64,000 bases of DNA from Daucus carota subsp. sativus (taxonomy: Eukaryota; Streptophyta; Magnoliopsida; Apiales; Apiaceae), in assembly GCF_001625215.2 (NCBI RefSeq), contig NC_030385.2, positions 37,287,598 to 37,351,597 on the forward strand. Direction: 5' to 3'. Positions 1 to 11,630 of the stretch are shown in pieces. Below the pieces are notes generated by a model. The model had not been told where the DNA came from. It ran no database searches and saw only the letters and a list, made by a program, of their open reading frames with translations. The number at the start of each line of letters is the position of its first letter. Position 1 is the first letter of the stretch. The position numbers and the translations under genes were made by a program.

Positions 1-1535
1 TGGAACATAACTCGTATAAGTCAGAGGTGCAGTCTGGTCTATTCGCACGTACTATGGGGACCAAACAATATACACATTTTTATTGTAAATTTACACGCAA
101 TGAATCTGATAGCGAAACCTTTGTCTGCAAGGAAAGCAGCGGTGGATTGGTACAGTAACAGTTTGTTTAGTGGTGTCTGAAGTGCATCATGATTCACATG
201 CTTGCTTTTATGATTATAAATCAGTTGCTCAGAACAGAATGAGATAACAAAGGCTTTAAACTTACAATTACTAGTGCACAATAGGTTTCTAAATTAGTGA
301 AGTGCCTGGTTGAGGGTGTTGGCTGGTTCGCGTTGCCTTGTGAGACTTATTGTCCGTCTTAGTGTAGTGTAGGTGATGCAGAAGTTAATCTTGGGGTTGT
401 CGTATAATTGTTAATGCTGAAGGAAATTATAACTTTATTGGAGCAAGTAGGGAACCGACCAGAAATTAAGGTGCGCGGATTGGTTAAAACTGAAACATAA
501 CCTGGAATAGGTTGTCTGATGGTCCCAAATCAACTAAGTTCTTGAATGTCACATGCAAAATGACTAGTGGAGTTGGACTCGTTGTGTACAATCTAGTACC
601 TCTATTGCGAATGGTGTGAGTGGTGCTGGTTATAATGGATCTACCTAGCCAGCTTGTTCATATTTACCAAGCCACGAGCTCCAACATATGATAACTGCCT
701 GTATGCTTGGAAGCCGTACCACCAAAATGTGCTTCTGAATACTCGCGACAAAGTATAATCTTTGTTCAGCTTGTGCCAATGCATGACTCGACAACGTGCC
801 ATCACAAGGTACAGGACACGGACGAGAGGCTTAATTTGGAACAACATATGCACTGACCTCCATATCGGCATGAATATAGGTCATAGACTCATATTAGAAG
901 ATTATTGTCTTTGAGATGATTTTGAGGCCACACATTTTTCGATGAATTCAGTGCTTGAATCTACTTCTGGAATAATTCAAGTTCAGCAGAATACCAAGAA
1001 CTGCTATTCTGATAAGTTAAGGAATTTGTCGTTCATCAATTCCAGTTCTCAGAAAACTGAAATCACGAACCCAGGTTACCTATTAATTGGAACATTTGGA
1101 GTCTGTTGCATCATCCAATTCTTTTATCTTCCATTTCGAATTTTCTAGATATACCTTTTGACTGTAAGTGGATTTTATGTCAAATTTTAGAGCCAAGTCT
1201 GAAACAATTAGATTTGCAGTATATGTGTGTAACAGTGTCATATTTTTCTCCAAAATAGCTTTACAAGTACAAAAATGATACACAATCTTGTTTCAAAATA
1301 CATGAGAAAATATTTAAGTAGTACAACATAATTATCTCTATGATATGGATATATTATCATGAACTTTGCATCTGATATATAATTTACAAATTGCCAGCTT
1401 TCAAGTTTTTCTACATGATATATTCACATGCAAAACTAAAAAAGCAGTCAAAATGGATCATCTGGCTGATTATCATGAGCAAATTTGGTCATCCTGTTTT
1501 TTGCATTTTTAAGATGCAGAAAGCCTGATCGTTGC
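1..1535. other. Left-edge intergenic DNA, no gene recognised
   Basis: I read both strands and found no domain or convincing exon. The short open frames here (for example 641-871 minus and 942-1148 plus) have no recognisable motif and no intron signals linking them. The part nearest 1535 is probably the 3' untranslated region and downstream flank of the saposin gene on the minus strand. Confidence 0.5.
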
Positions 1536-3377
1536 TCACTTCACATCTGCTTTGGGGGAATTACATGCATGGAGGATGGTACATATGTCATTTGATTCTA
1601 TCAAGTGTTCTGCGTTTAGAAGAATCATAGGACCATATTCGAAGACTATTCTCTTACACTGCAAAAGATAACGAAATGATAATCAGATGATTTTGAAAAA
1701 GAAAATGTGAATAAGGTATAAGATGATGCAGGCACATATGAGCTGGGAAATATTTCAGAATTCTAAAAAGCCTGGAAAAATTATTTAATAAATGTTTCAG
1801 GGATGCTTTTACATGGAAAAAAAAAAAACCAACACAAGTCAACAAATTATAGATTATTTCAACCTTTTTCTCATAGCCCTTCACAGCTTGACATGCTTTC
1901 AAGAGTACTTCGATTATATCCAACTGCAAGAAAATCAAAACGAGGGATGTTTTAATAATAAGCTTCTAAGAGTGATCATATACCGATATACTTGTAGAGA
2001 TAACTAAAAGACACATATACTGGCTATCAACAAGCTCAAAGTTGGCAAATAATAGCTTTTTAAATTCCTTACAACAGATTTGAAAATACTCAAGTGCATT
2101 GATTGCAGAAACATACCTCAGTATCAGGATCTTTCAATTTTATCAAAGCTTCTGCAATGGTATACTGGCAAAGGTCACAACTGTTTTTAGGAATATGCTG
2201 AGATATGAGAGCTATTTGCTTGCAGAGGCCCATTTCCCGACAAAAATCTCTTGGTTGTATGGAGGAAATCTCCACAAAGAAAAGAGGAATATAATGATGT
2301 ACCAATACAAGGCACTGCCAGAAGACAGACCAAACAACAAAGAAATTTAGGGTCAGAATAAAAAGTTTCTCCATTTTGTACCAAGATAAAGTTATATCTA
2401 ATCTGCATTTTGGTTTGAAAAATGCACTAATTGCATCACCATTCCTGCCAAATTCTCACTTATATGGATCTTTATTTGAATTTTCGGCAACAGCTTTATA
2501 TCATGTTAAAATATAATAAAGAAAAAGGGACTTCTTTGCAGACTGTGAGATAAAATTCTAGCATTCACATGAAGGAAAATATCTCAGAGGTTAATATGTT
2601 ATGCCCTGAGCATTCTGACCCCTGAATAAACTCTTATAGGCAGAATACAACAGTGGCTTCTATAATCAATTATTGGTTCTAGGAGAAGTCCCCCAAATTG
2701 TGACTGTTTTAATACATGAAATTGTTAAGAACATTGTGCACACATGACAACTAAGCTCATTTTTGCTGAGAACTTGATAACCTAACAAGTCTATAATGTG
2801 GTTTTCCAAAAACAAAAATAGTGTTTGCATCTACCAGTCAAATTACCTCTTTCTTAAACATATGCAACTTCGAGCAAGAGAAGTAAAGTATGTCCATGAT
2901 CTCTGCTTGTGTTTTGTTTGCATTAAGGTAAGTCAGTGCATCAGCAGTAAATTCTTCACACAATTTACAAACATCCCGTTTCTTGTCTAATTCTTTGTCA
3001 TTTTCCGTGTCAAGGTTATTTACCTGAAAAAATTCTGCAATTAAGCCTTCGTGAGTGTTTCTGTTTAACAAAATTGGACAAAGAACTCTGACTTGAATCA
3101 AGAACTGTCTTAAGTATTGACCTTTTTTCCCAACTTAATTATAGGTACTTGTCAGAAATTAGGCAGGGCACCCTATGGATTAAAGCAACTAATAACAATC
3201 AGTTTTTCAAATTCAGATATCAGAAAGAATAACAAAAGTGAATCTGAAATTACCTGAATTCAAAGAAATCTGATCAGTTACTCTAGTTAAGATACTACTG
3301 GTCTGCAATTCTCTACAATTACCAGACCAACTACTTCCCAAGATGAAGAGGAACACTAGCCCAGCTCACACACCCAT
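1536..3377 (-). CDS. Saposin B domain-containing protein (prosaposin-like), in-frame TGA at codon 4
   Basis: Five coding exons on the minus strand: 3254-3377, 2847-3034, 2117-2314, 1864-1923 and 1536-1658. All introns are GT-AG and phases close, giving about 230 codons. Exon 1 encodes a hydrophobic signal-peptide-like stretch (LVFLFILGSSWSG). Two saposin-B domains follow. Domain 1 runs from CKLCEEF through YIPLFFVEISSIQPRDFC to MGLC. Domain 2 runs from CDLCQYTIAEAL through ACQAVKGYEKKC to DICTILHAC. Each has the six-cysteine pattern. Plant members are small secretory or vacuolar lipid-interacting proteins; the exact role is uncertain. The oddity is at the start: the expected ATG (3375-3377), just after a ttgcag acceptor, reads ATG GGT GTG TGA, so codon 4 is a stop (3366-3368) where homologues, from memory, have Arg. 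No later in-frame ATG precedes the first domain. The gene may therefore be silenced, use a non-AUG start, or carry a sequence error. A spliced 5' leader is likely (see 3378-3900). Confidence 0.85.
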
Positions 3378-3900
3378 GCTGCAAGAACTAATAATCAGTC
3401 AACGATAAGAGGGGAACACAAAGCATAAAATATCAAAGAAACTTCAAAATTTCTAATGAAACAACTTTAACTGATTGCCATAACGTCCTACTAGTGCTAC
3501 GGTGAAGATCAGTAATAGGTCGCATCTAATCCTCAGAAATTCCTGATTTCAATCACGCAATAGTTTATTCGTTCATGTCATTTATGCCCCTTCTGCTTAT
3601 TTTGACCTAATGATTTAGATACATGGAGATCATATCTAGCAGTAATTGTGAAAAAGAAGCTTCATAATTCAATGATCTGAAGCAAGCACATAATACACAT
3701 ACAATTTGGCTGCAGAAAAAGCTCTCGATGTTCCACTTTTTGACAAAGTTGATAACAGAGAGTACAAATCCTGAAAATCAAGTTACTAAAAAGTGAAAAG
3801 AGAATACCTTATGTTACAGTTGCTGCGGATTCTATAAGTAATATGATATGATGGTCTTTCAGAGGACGATGGAGGAAGAAAAAAGAAAGATTAATGAACT
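3378..3900 (-). promoter_or_regulatory. Probable 5' leader intron and untranslated exon of the saposin gene
   Basis: Just upstream of the saposin start is ttcttgcag, a good 3' splice site. This suggests an intron in the 5' untranslated region. A candidate leader exon ends near 3809 on the minus strand with the donor aacataag|gtattc. Its pyrimidine-rich start lies near 3890. Transcription would then begin only a few bases from the foldback element at about 3909. This is inferred from splice signals only. Confidence 0.4.
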
Positions 3901-3908
3901 TTTCTATA

Positions 3909-4241
3909 TAAAAAATGGGTCCAGGTCCCTGGCAGCCGTATGCCAGGGACCGGTTATATAACCCACTGTTTCCTGGCCGTTGGATGCATATCCAGCGGCC
4001 AGGATCGTATTAAATTTTTAGTATGTCCAGCGCTTTTTTAGCGTTGGACGGGGATTCCTCGTCCAGCGCTAAAAAAGCGCTGGACATGGGAATCCCCGTC
4101 CAGCGCTAAAAAAGCGCTGGACATATTAAAATTGTAGTATGATCCTGGCCGCTGGATATGCATCCAACGGTCGAGAAACTGGTTGTTGTTTAACGTGTCC
4201 ACAGCAGCCGGCTGTTGTGGACCGTTACCCATAAAAAATAA
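3909..4241. mobile_element. Foldback/MITE element with long terminal inverted repeats and GC-rich hairpins
   Basis: The two halves are near-perfect inverted repeats of about 150 bp each. Both ends carry ATGGGT followed three bases later by GGTCC. Further in, both arms carry GTTGGATGCATATCCAGCGG and then GATC. The centre holds three tandem hairpins built on GTCCAGCGCT, AAAAA/TTTTT, AGCGCTGGAC, separated by GGGGATTCC spacers. GC content is far above the flanks. No transposase is present, and a clear target-site duplication could not be fixed because the flanks are A/T runs. It lies directly upstream of the inferred transcription start of the saposin gene. A small frame across it (4038-4232 minus) is an artefact of the palindrome. 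Confidence 0.8.
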
Positions 4242-4924
4242 TAGGATTTGGAGTTGGAGTGGATAAAAAGATACAAATTAAAAATGAGGTCGTTGAAGCA
4301 TGTTAGGTGCAGTTTGAACGCTAGTTAGAGGTATATTCTCCGATTGATTTTATTGTTAGTCTGCCAGACATGAGCCAACCAGTCATCAAAAACACCAAAA
4401 TTTCAGTCGTATGACTGACTATAAACCAGAGTTGCACAAAATATGCCGATTTATAATCAATTATATCATGACATTTGATATTCAAATGTTTCTGGTTCGA
4501 CTTTTTTAGAGGTCAGCCTGATTTGATACAGTTCTGGACTCTGAGAATGTGCTCAAGATCGTTTTTGACTTCAAACTTAAACCTATATTCAAAAATGAGT
4601 TCAGATTTACTAACTTGTTTTATATTTCAGGACCAAATGGAAACAAACTTATAATAACATAATTTTTTTTTTTTTTGATAATGAGAATAAATCTCAACGA
4701 ATATGACTCGGCAATTCACCGTGATAATTCTTTCATTCAAGAAAGCTTATTATCTAACCGTCGGACATGCAAGATGACCGGGGAAATTTAGACAATAAAA
4801 CTTTAATGTCCGAAAAGAAAACCGGTCTTCTTTCAAGAATCCTGAAAATTAAACAAGGAAAACAAGAAAAATATAAGTCAATATATAAAACAGATTATAT
4901 CAAATATTTCCACAATCATGATAA

Positions 4925-5135
4925 CTCATAACTGAGACAATTAAACTCTCAATTAAGGCACAATTAATAAAATATTAACGTCCTTAATTAAGACACAATT
5001 AACACCCTTAATTAAGGCTTAATTAACGCCATCAATTAGGAGGCACAATTTACGCCCTCAATGGCACAATTAAGGCCCTCATTAAGAGGCACAATAAAAC
5101 GTCCTCAATTAAGGCACAATTAACGCCTTCCTTTT
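4925..5135. repeat. Degenerate tandem repeat (CAATTAA-GCCCTC type)
   Basis: A motif close to CTCAATTAAGGCACAATTAACGCC recurs about eight times with variation in phrase length. Copies begin near 4940, 4975, 5005, 5030, 5060 and 5100. No coding function is seen. It abuts a short GC-richer segment (5136-5250). Confidence 0.6.
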
Positions 5136-8037
5136 TGAAAACGGATCCCGTACTGATCCCGAAGCCTCTGTCGCCGCCATCCTCGGCCACCACCGCTATG
5201 CTATCTCTCTCGTACATGACCGCTTCGATCAAAATTGAGAAAAGAGTATACCAAGAATAAGCATGAGCAGATTCATGACTGCGTCGAGAGCTGGAGGAGT
5301 GATTTTATTCGGGAGTCCAAAACAGATTTAACATAACTAAATCCAAAAAACTAAACAAACACATCAAAATTGCCAAGAACAAGCATTCTATACCCAAACA
5401 AGGTGCAGTTTAAAATACATACATAGCCAAAAATCAAGAACTATAAAGAACTAACACACAATCTATTACCTAGGATTATCAAAAACAGAAAAACAAAATG
5501 CAAAATCAAAGGGTGTCCAAGATCTGACACAAAAACAAGTCTTGACACTGAAGGGAACCAAAATCAATGAGATTAATCTCTCTAAAAGAAGAAGAGATCG
5601 TAAATAATAATAAAAAATAATTTACATTTGTAGTGCAATAGGAGCAGATAAAAAGAGGAACGGACTCACCGGGCAGGCTTCAGACTATAATATGATGGCT
5701 GATCGGATGATGGAGACGATGGGAAAATCGATCAACGAATCCCGAAAATCATAGTTGGAAAGATGAGTCAGTTGTTTTTGATTGTGAGTGAGAGAGAGGA
5801 TACGATACCATACACAAAGTCTCAGTTTTATAATAACATAACTTTGATATCAGAAAAACAAAATATTTACTAATTCACTTAGCATAGCAGCAGATTACTC
5901 GTGATTACCAGTTTTGATTTAATTATATGAATTTATGTTGTGTCATGGAAGAAAAGTTGTTCCGTCTATCCTCAGTTGTGAAGTAGTGATCAATTTCAAC
6001 TTATCTACGCCATGTTCTTCCTGCATATCATTTTTTTAGTCTTCTGAGACTTTACTGGTTTTCACTTCTTTAACTTCCTCTACCTCTCTATCCTCTTTAA
6101 TGTCAGTTTTTTATACATTAGCTTTATCCCAGTGAGTCAGTGACAATGTATTCTCAACAACTAAACAATAACAATCCACAAAAGAACAATTCGAACGAAT
6201 AATTAAAAATAATAGTAAAACCCGACATTGTGAATATTCGATTGGGCTGGACTCCTGTCAATCAGTGTCAATGATTATTTATTACGAGACAAGAGAATGA
6301 ATCACAAACAGGAAATGATTTCCCAAATTATTCCTACTTAACTTCTGAAATGATACTACTCCAACATAAAATGACCCACCTGGCTAGAACTTTGGTTTTC
6401 ACTATTGGGCTTGCAGTATTGGACTATTGGAAACGAGGTGGGGTCTTTTCCTTAACAGTCAGCACAGCATATCATATCGACTTGTAGTACAATTTAAGTG
6501 TGTTTTTATTTTTGAAAAAATCTAATCAATCTGATTTAATGCAGTTTAAGGCCCGTGGAATTCATCAGGTCTGTCTTCCATTATAATTAGCAAACTCAAA
6601 AGCTCAGCTTAAGAGTCAAGACCAGACCTCTCCCTCTCCAGTCTTGTCATTTTTCGGATTTGTACTGTAAAATGTTATCTCCGACACAACTTGAAACCTG
6701 AATCGAATCCAAAGTCTTTTGTGATACAGTTTAAGTAAAGAAATGCAAAGATCAAAATGCTGTCAAAAATGCTTTGTACGAATAAAACTAGGCGCAAGGC
6801 GTCAAGGGCAAAACACACAGATACACAATGAATGAAGTGATCCAGACCCCTCCACTGTGTTAAATTCAGACACACAATGATATGCACACACTTTAATTCA
6901 ATGGACATTCATTATGAAGAGGGGCCGTGGGAGAACGGTACTATGGACCACAGCAATAGTGTACACCATACGAACATGTCACCCCCGTTTTAATTTCCCT
7001 AACCAACTAGGCAACCACCCATGTGCAGAGCTTCTTAACTTTCCATGTTTTTTGCTTACATTTTATCTGCAATTTATTTATTACATCTCATTTATCAACT
7101 TCATCATATCAATCTGAATAAAAGAACAACATATAAGTCGATACATACTACTAGTACTGATCTAAATATGAAATGAAGGAATGTTAAAACTAAACGACTT
7201 ATTACTGGTTCTTGAGATGCTAAAATTAGTCATTGTTGTGTCTTAACTTAGTTGCCATATCAACACGTACTTGTAGTTGTAGGTAGGGTTCGTCGTGAAT
7301 GGTCATTATCATGAATGTGAAACAAATTTAAAAATTCAAAGTACCATTTTATAATTATAGCGATGTTAGGATATTGCTGCACTTTTTCTACTTGGTTCTG
7401 CAATGGCCTGCACTAGTATTCCTGCTTACCTACCCTCGACATCATATGTGCTCATTATAATTTGTTAAAAAGAAAATATCAGTACTTACAGGTGTGCTTT
7501 TAAGATGAAGTAATAATTAAGAGGCATCACAAGGTTAATTACACTGGTCCCCAACATCAGCAGCTGATTCTAATATTTGAAGACCATCTGCGATTGTAGC
7601 GTAGATTAGCCCTTCCTGATTCCGCCACTTACTGTTGTGTAGTATGCAGTATATATGTCGTGGCCAGTGTCGCCAACTGATCAATAGTGAACATCGTATA
7701 TAAATTACTAGCTAAGCTAGGCTCCTCTGGCAAATCAGTAACTTGATTCATATTAAGCAACATTTAGAATTTAAATTCTATATTTTTAACTGCTGTAGTT
7801 ATTAAAATTAATATCAGATATACCTATTACTATCATGATCCCTTGCACAGTCCATGTAGAATGACCCACACTCTCTGTCACCAAAGGGCTAATACAGTCA
7901 ATTACTCTTGTAGAGGAACCGAGGAAGAACGAAGAAATACTGAAATCAAAAGAATAAAATACGAGAGGAATATTATTTTAATATCATTATTAGTTACTTA
8001 AATGCATGAATAAGTTATCAACAAGCCCCCAACCCTC

Positions 8038-8052
8038 TCATTATATATCTTA
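8038..8052 (+). promoter_or_regulatory. TATA box of the intronless PGTPK gene
   Basis: The sequence tcattatatatctta sits about 45-55 bases upstream of the ATG at 8095. That is a typical place for a TATA box with a short leader. Inferred from motif and position only. Confidence 0.5.
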
Positions 8053-8094
8053 GATCACTAAGGTACACAACTTTGTCTCGAAACCAAATTGAAG

Positions 8095-8592
8095 ATGTTG
8101 AGAACAAGCCAGCCAGATTATCAACTCAAACAAGATGACAAGCTGTTCACCAAGCTTGTCTCCAAAGAAACCTCCATTGCAAATCCATCTTTCAGAGGTG
8201 TCTCAGTGGCTGTTCCTTTCAACTGGGAAACTCAGCCCGGAACTCCCAAGCACAAACTCTTCCCTGACCACTCTTCTCTTCCCCCTACTCTCACTCCCCC
8301 TCCTTCTTACTACTTCCAAAACTCTACAAGTTCTTCGAAAAAGCACTCCAAGGCCAAACTACTCAACATTCTGTTCCTCAGGATGATTCATCTCAGGAAA
8401 GGTACTACTCAGATCACAATGTCACCTACTAGTCCATCCCCGTCTTCTTCGTCGTTGTCATCTTCATCGATAGAGTCCAAGGTTAACAGCAAACGAAAGC
8501 GGCTTTTAAGCATGGGATCAGTGTTGGATGATGATTTTCATGTCTCTGTTCCGCGATCTGTGTCCAAGTCATTGTTGTGTTTCAGATCATGA
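8095..8592 (+). CDS. Plant-specific hydroxyproline/serine-rich protein with VPFxWExxPGTPK motif (DUF688-like)
   Basis: A single-exon frame of 165 codons plus stop. The ATG at 8095 is preferred; an in-phase TTG two codons earlier is not a plausible plant start. Residues 40-52 read VPFNWETQPGTPK, the hallmark of a large plant family annotated as DUF688 or hydroxyproline-rich proteins. A proline/serine tract follows (LPPTLTPPPS), then a basic patch (KKHSKAK), a serine run near residues 115-130 and a basic KRKR near 137. There is no signal peptide or membrane segment. The biochemical function of the family is not established, so none is assigned. Position next to the AlkB-like gene matches an unknown-protein gene in the syntenic Arabidopsis interval, from memory. 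It is a complete, ordinary gene. Confidence 0.8.
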   Translation: MLRTSQPDYQLKQDDKLFTKLVSKETSIANPSFRGVSVAVPFNWETQPGTPKHKLFPDHSSLPPTLTPPPSYYFQNSTSSSKKHSKAKLLNILFLRMIHLRKGTTQITMSPTSPSPSSSSLSSSSIESKVNSKRKRLLSMGSVLDDDFHVSVPRSVSKSLLCFRS

Positions 8593-11127
8593 TTGAGTTG
8601 TAAAGGTAATGATTCGAGAGGGAATCAGAACTACATGTTGATGATCTCAACTCATGAAAATGAATAGAAATATTGTCGTCTTAATTTGTGTTGGAGAGTG
8701 TAGTACGTAGTAATATCTGTGGTAGACTAGTAGGTACGTAGTAAGCTTTCATGTTCAAGGATTCCACAGTGAAAGTCAACTACGTGCCAAGAATGCAAGG
8801 TATCTCACCTGTAATCTATGCAAGCATATAAATATTGCACCTCTTCAAACAATTTCTCCTTTCTAAATTAATATTTCATTACACGGATGACAGATTAGGA
8901 GGAGACGTTAATATCATGTGTCTGTTTGTCTGTTTGTTTATGAGAAGGAGGAGTTTAAAAGTAACTTATGTTTTTTTGTTAGTTTTTGTTTTATAACTTC
9001 TAGTTTTTTTCCAAATAATTTAAATTTATAAGTCTTAACTTACTTTTATATAATGCCGGTAAGGTACCTTTGTTCTTTGTTTCCAAGTATAGACATAGTT
9101 TATCAATCGGATAAGGAAAGAGGAAAGAGGGCTACTACCTCCTTTTGTCCCGAGATCTATATAAATAATAAATTATGCGACACTAATCTCGATCGATCTG
9201 TACAAAATTATTTATATAGCCCTGTTCTAAATTCTATTGGTATACTCGCTCTATTGATCCAGAGGAAGGAAGGTTCTCCTTGTATTCAATACTCCTGCAG
9301 TTACATGTACCTCATCAGTACAATTCAGTCATCTGCACAACCACCTGTATGGCTGTATGCACCTAGCTGCTGCTGTTTTGTGCAATGTGTATAACCTTTT
9401 CTTTTTCTTTATAAAACAGTGACTATTGCCCTCTTTGTGAATATAATATAATATATTTGTTTTCTATCTTTCTTTTATAATATTAAATCATATTCAAAAT
9501 TAGATACTTCAGATCATAATTGACATCTCCAAGCTTTGAGAGCTAAATACAGAGATTTCTTCAAAAATAAGTTTTCTATTGAATGGACTGCGAAACGATA
9601 GGCTTTCTAATTTTTGTTTTAGGGGTCATTTGTTAAATCTGAATAGTATTTTTTGAACGAATGAAATTCTGAACCAATAACAAATCTCGACGATAAAGAG
9701 ATGATGTTGTTTGTTAGTGCAGCTTTTATTTTTTCTGAATGACACCACTTATTACTTTAAATTATTTATTTAAATGTTTGGATAAAAGATTATTATTATT
9801 TATTCTGATAATTGTGCATTATTTAATCGGTTCATTTATTTTCTAGAATCTCAACACAAAATTTTATACATAAATTAACTTATTTATTTGTAATTATCTT
9901 ACATTACTTTCGTGTGAATTAAATAAATTATTTCAATAAGTGCATGTAATTTATGAAAAATGATATATATGTATTAGTAAAAAAATTTATTTAAGCAATT
10001 ATGAATATTGATTATAACCTCAAAAGATTATATATGTAAACTTATGAAAATAGTCACAGACAGATTCTAGCAACAAAAGCCCGTATCACGACTGGATGGT
10101 TCAGTTAAATATTTTAACATCTTTCGTCCAGATGAATTTGGGGGTCGTCCAGATAAATGATGTTTTGAACAAACGATCAGGATGATTAAAACTCACTCAT
10201 TCAGTCCAACTTGACTCGTTCACCTCATATTTAATACAGTTTTGCTATCTCAGGAAGCAAGAATAATCAGAAATGAAATCAAACGTAATCATAAATAAGA
10301 CATGAGTATCTGGATATCTACTTTCTCTCGCAGGAAATAAATATATATATTTTATTTTATAATTTATGTAACTCATATTATTCTCACGCTTGCTTGAAAT
10401 TTACGGAGATATATATAATGTGATTTGCCACCATATATATGTTAGTTCATAAATTGTATATTTGAAATTCTTATAAAAAAAATACATGAAATAGATTCTT
10501 AAATCATATAAATCAAAGTCAAATGACGTGAGATATAAATGATCAAAGTTCAATCATAAAATATATTACACTGATTTTAACTCAATTTACATGATTCAAA
10601 TGTCTATCTATGTATTCTTCTAATAAATATTTTAAATATATAATTTGTTATATAATTTGAAATCAATTTTATTAAACATGAGGATATTATTATATGTGAA
10701 AAAATAAAAGAATTATCACAAATGAAAATAAAAAAATGTGATATTACTATTCACAAAAACCGAATATAGAGTATTATCATACTATAGAGCAGATAATATG
10801 AATAAAAAGTTAAAATAAAACTTAAAATTTAATGCATTTTTTGTCTCCAAATAGGTCAAACAAAAAAAAGGGTATATTCAATTGCGATTTAAAAAAAATA
10901 AATATTCGTGAAATTAGAAGATATTTAACTCATATTTTAAAAAATGTATCACGATGTTGGGGTATTCAATTGAGATTTTAAATTATATCACAAAATTTGG
11001 TGGTATTCAATTAGAATATTAAATTATACTTAGAAATCAAATGATATTAATTGAGATAGTTTAAAATCCATCAAAATGAAATTCAAGTGCCGAAGGATTT
11101 CATAGATTGTTTAGTGTATTTTAAAAA
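8593..11127. other. AT-rich intergenic region with TE remnants
   Basis: The first ~150 bases are likely 3' untranslated sequence of the upstream gene. The rest is very AT-rich. Degenerate copies of the GTATTCAATTGGGATTTTAAA family occur at about 10865-11120; that family is intact at 35166-35628. The 113-codon open frame at 9053-9394 has no recognisable motif and is not called. Confidence 0.5.
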
Positions 11128-11130
11128 TTT

Positions 11131-11430
11131 TACTCCTCCTTCTGTCCCATTGGATTGTATACAGTTTCCTTTTTGGGACGTACCATCAATTGTATACATA
11201 CCAAAAATAATAAGTTTTTATAATATAAAAACTTAACTACACCCATTACTTTCTTCCACTACACCCACTTTATAACTTAAATATTAGTAAGTCCCGCCAC
11301 TTTACTCACACTAAACTCATTTTACACATTAAATATTAATCGGACCCACCACTTCACCCACTTTTCTTACTTTTCATCACTAAATTACATTTTTTCTTAA
11401 CCTCCGTGTCACTCGTGTACTACTCACCGG
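11131..11430 (+). mobile_element. Truncated Stowaway-like MITE
   Basis: It starts with CTCCTCCTTCTGTCCCATT and continues with ATTGTATAC..., the internal pattern of the Stowaway elements at 31.3-32 kb. It reaches TTCTTAACCTCCGTG near 11397, the usual subterminal sequence, but the expected right terminus (GGGACGGAGGGAG) is missing. It is therefore a one-ended fragment. Confidence 0.5.
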
Positions 11431-11456
11431 TGAGTAAAATTTTGAACGGTTTTTCT

Positions 11457-11630
11457 ATGGTGTGCCCAAGGGCACACACTAAGCACTAAAACTTATAAAT
11501 TTGGGAGATTTTGATTGGCTTACACTCTTTAATAATGATGGCCCCCCTTGCATTTACAACAACCACACCAATCAAATCCCTCCAATTTTATAAATGTTAG
11601 TGCTTAGCATGTGCCCTTGGGCACACACTA
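11457..11630. mobile_element. Short MITE with GTGTGCCCAAGGGCACAC terminal palindromes
   Basis: The left end reads GTGTGCCCAAGGGCACACAC followed by TAAGCACTAAAACTTATAAAT. The right end is the inverted copy (ATTTTATAAATGTTAGTGCTTA then GTGCCCTTGGGCACACAC). The inverted repeats are about 60 bp, each with its own small palindrome (TGTGCCC/GGGCACA) at the tip. There is no coding capacity. The superfamily is not certain. Confidence 0.7.

Larger units (their letters stand above)
4242..8094. other. Intergenic region, possible orphan exons at 5136-5250 and 5660-5815
   Basis: This is mostly AT-rich DNA without recognisable genes. Two parts look different. On the minus strand, 5815 to about 5670 is pyrimidine-rich and ends in CCCG|GTGAGTCC, like a 5' untranslated exon with a donor. 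Further down, 5136-5232 minus reads as a short GC-rich open frame (ERDSIAVVAEDGGDRGFG) of unknown identity. They could be the start of an unannotated or decayed minus-strand transcript. The 5680-5720 segment loosely resembles the 3840-3880 leader of the saposin gene. A T14 run lies near 4662. Nothing else is supported. Confidence 0.35.

Noticed and set aside
4038-4232. 64-codon frame inside the 3.9-4.2 kb foldback element
   Set aside because: Generated by the palindromic sequence; no family resemblance.
9053-9394. 113-codon plus-strand frame
   Set aside because: No motif, no similarity I can recognise, AT-rich surroundings and no promoter signal.
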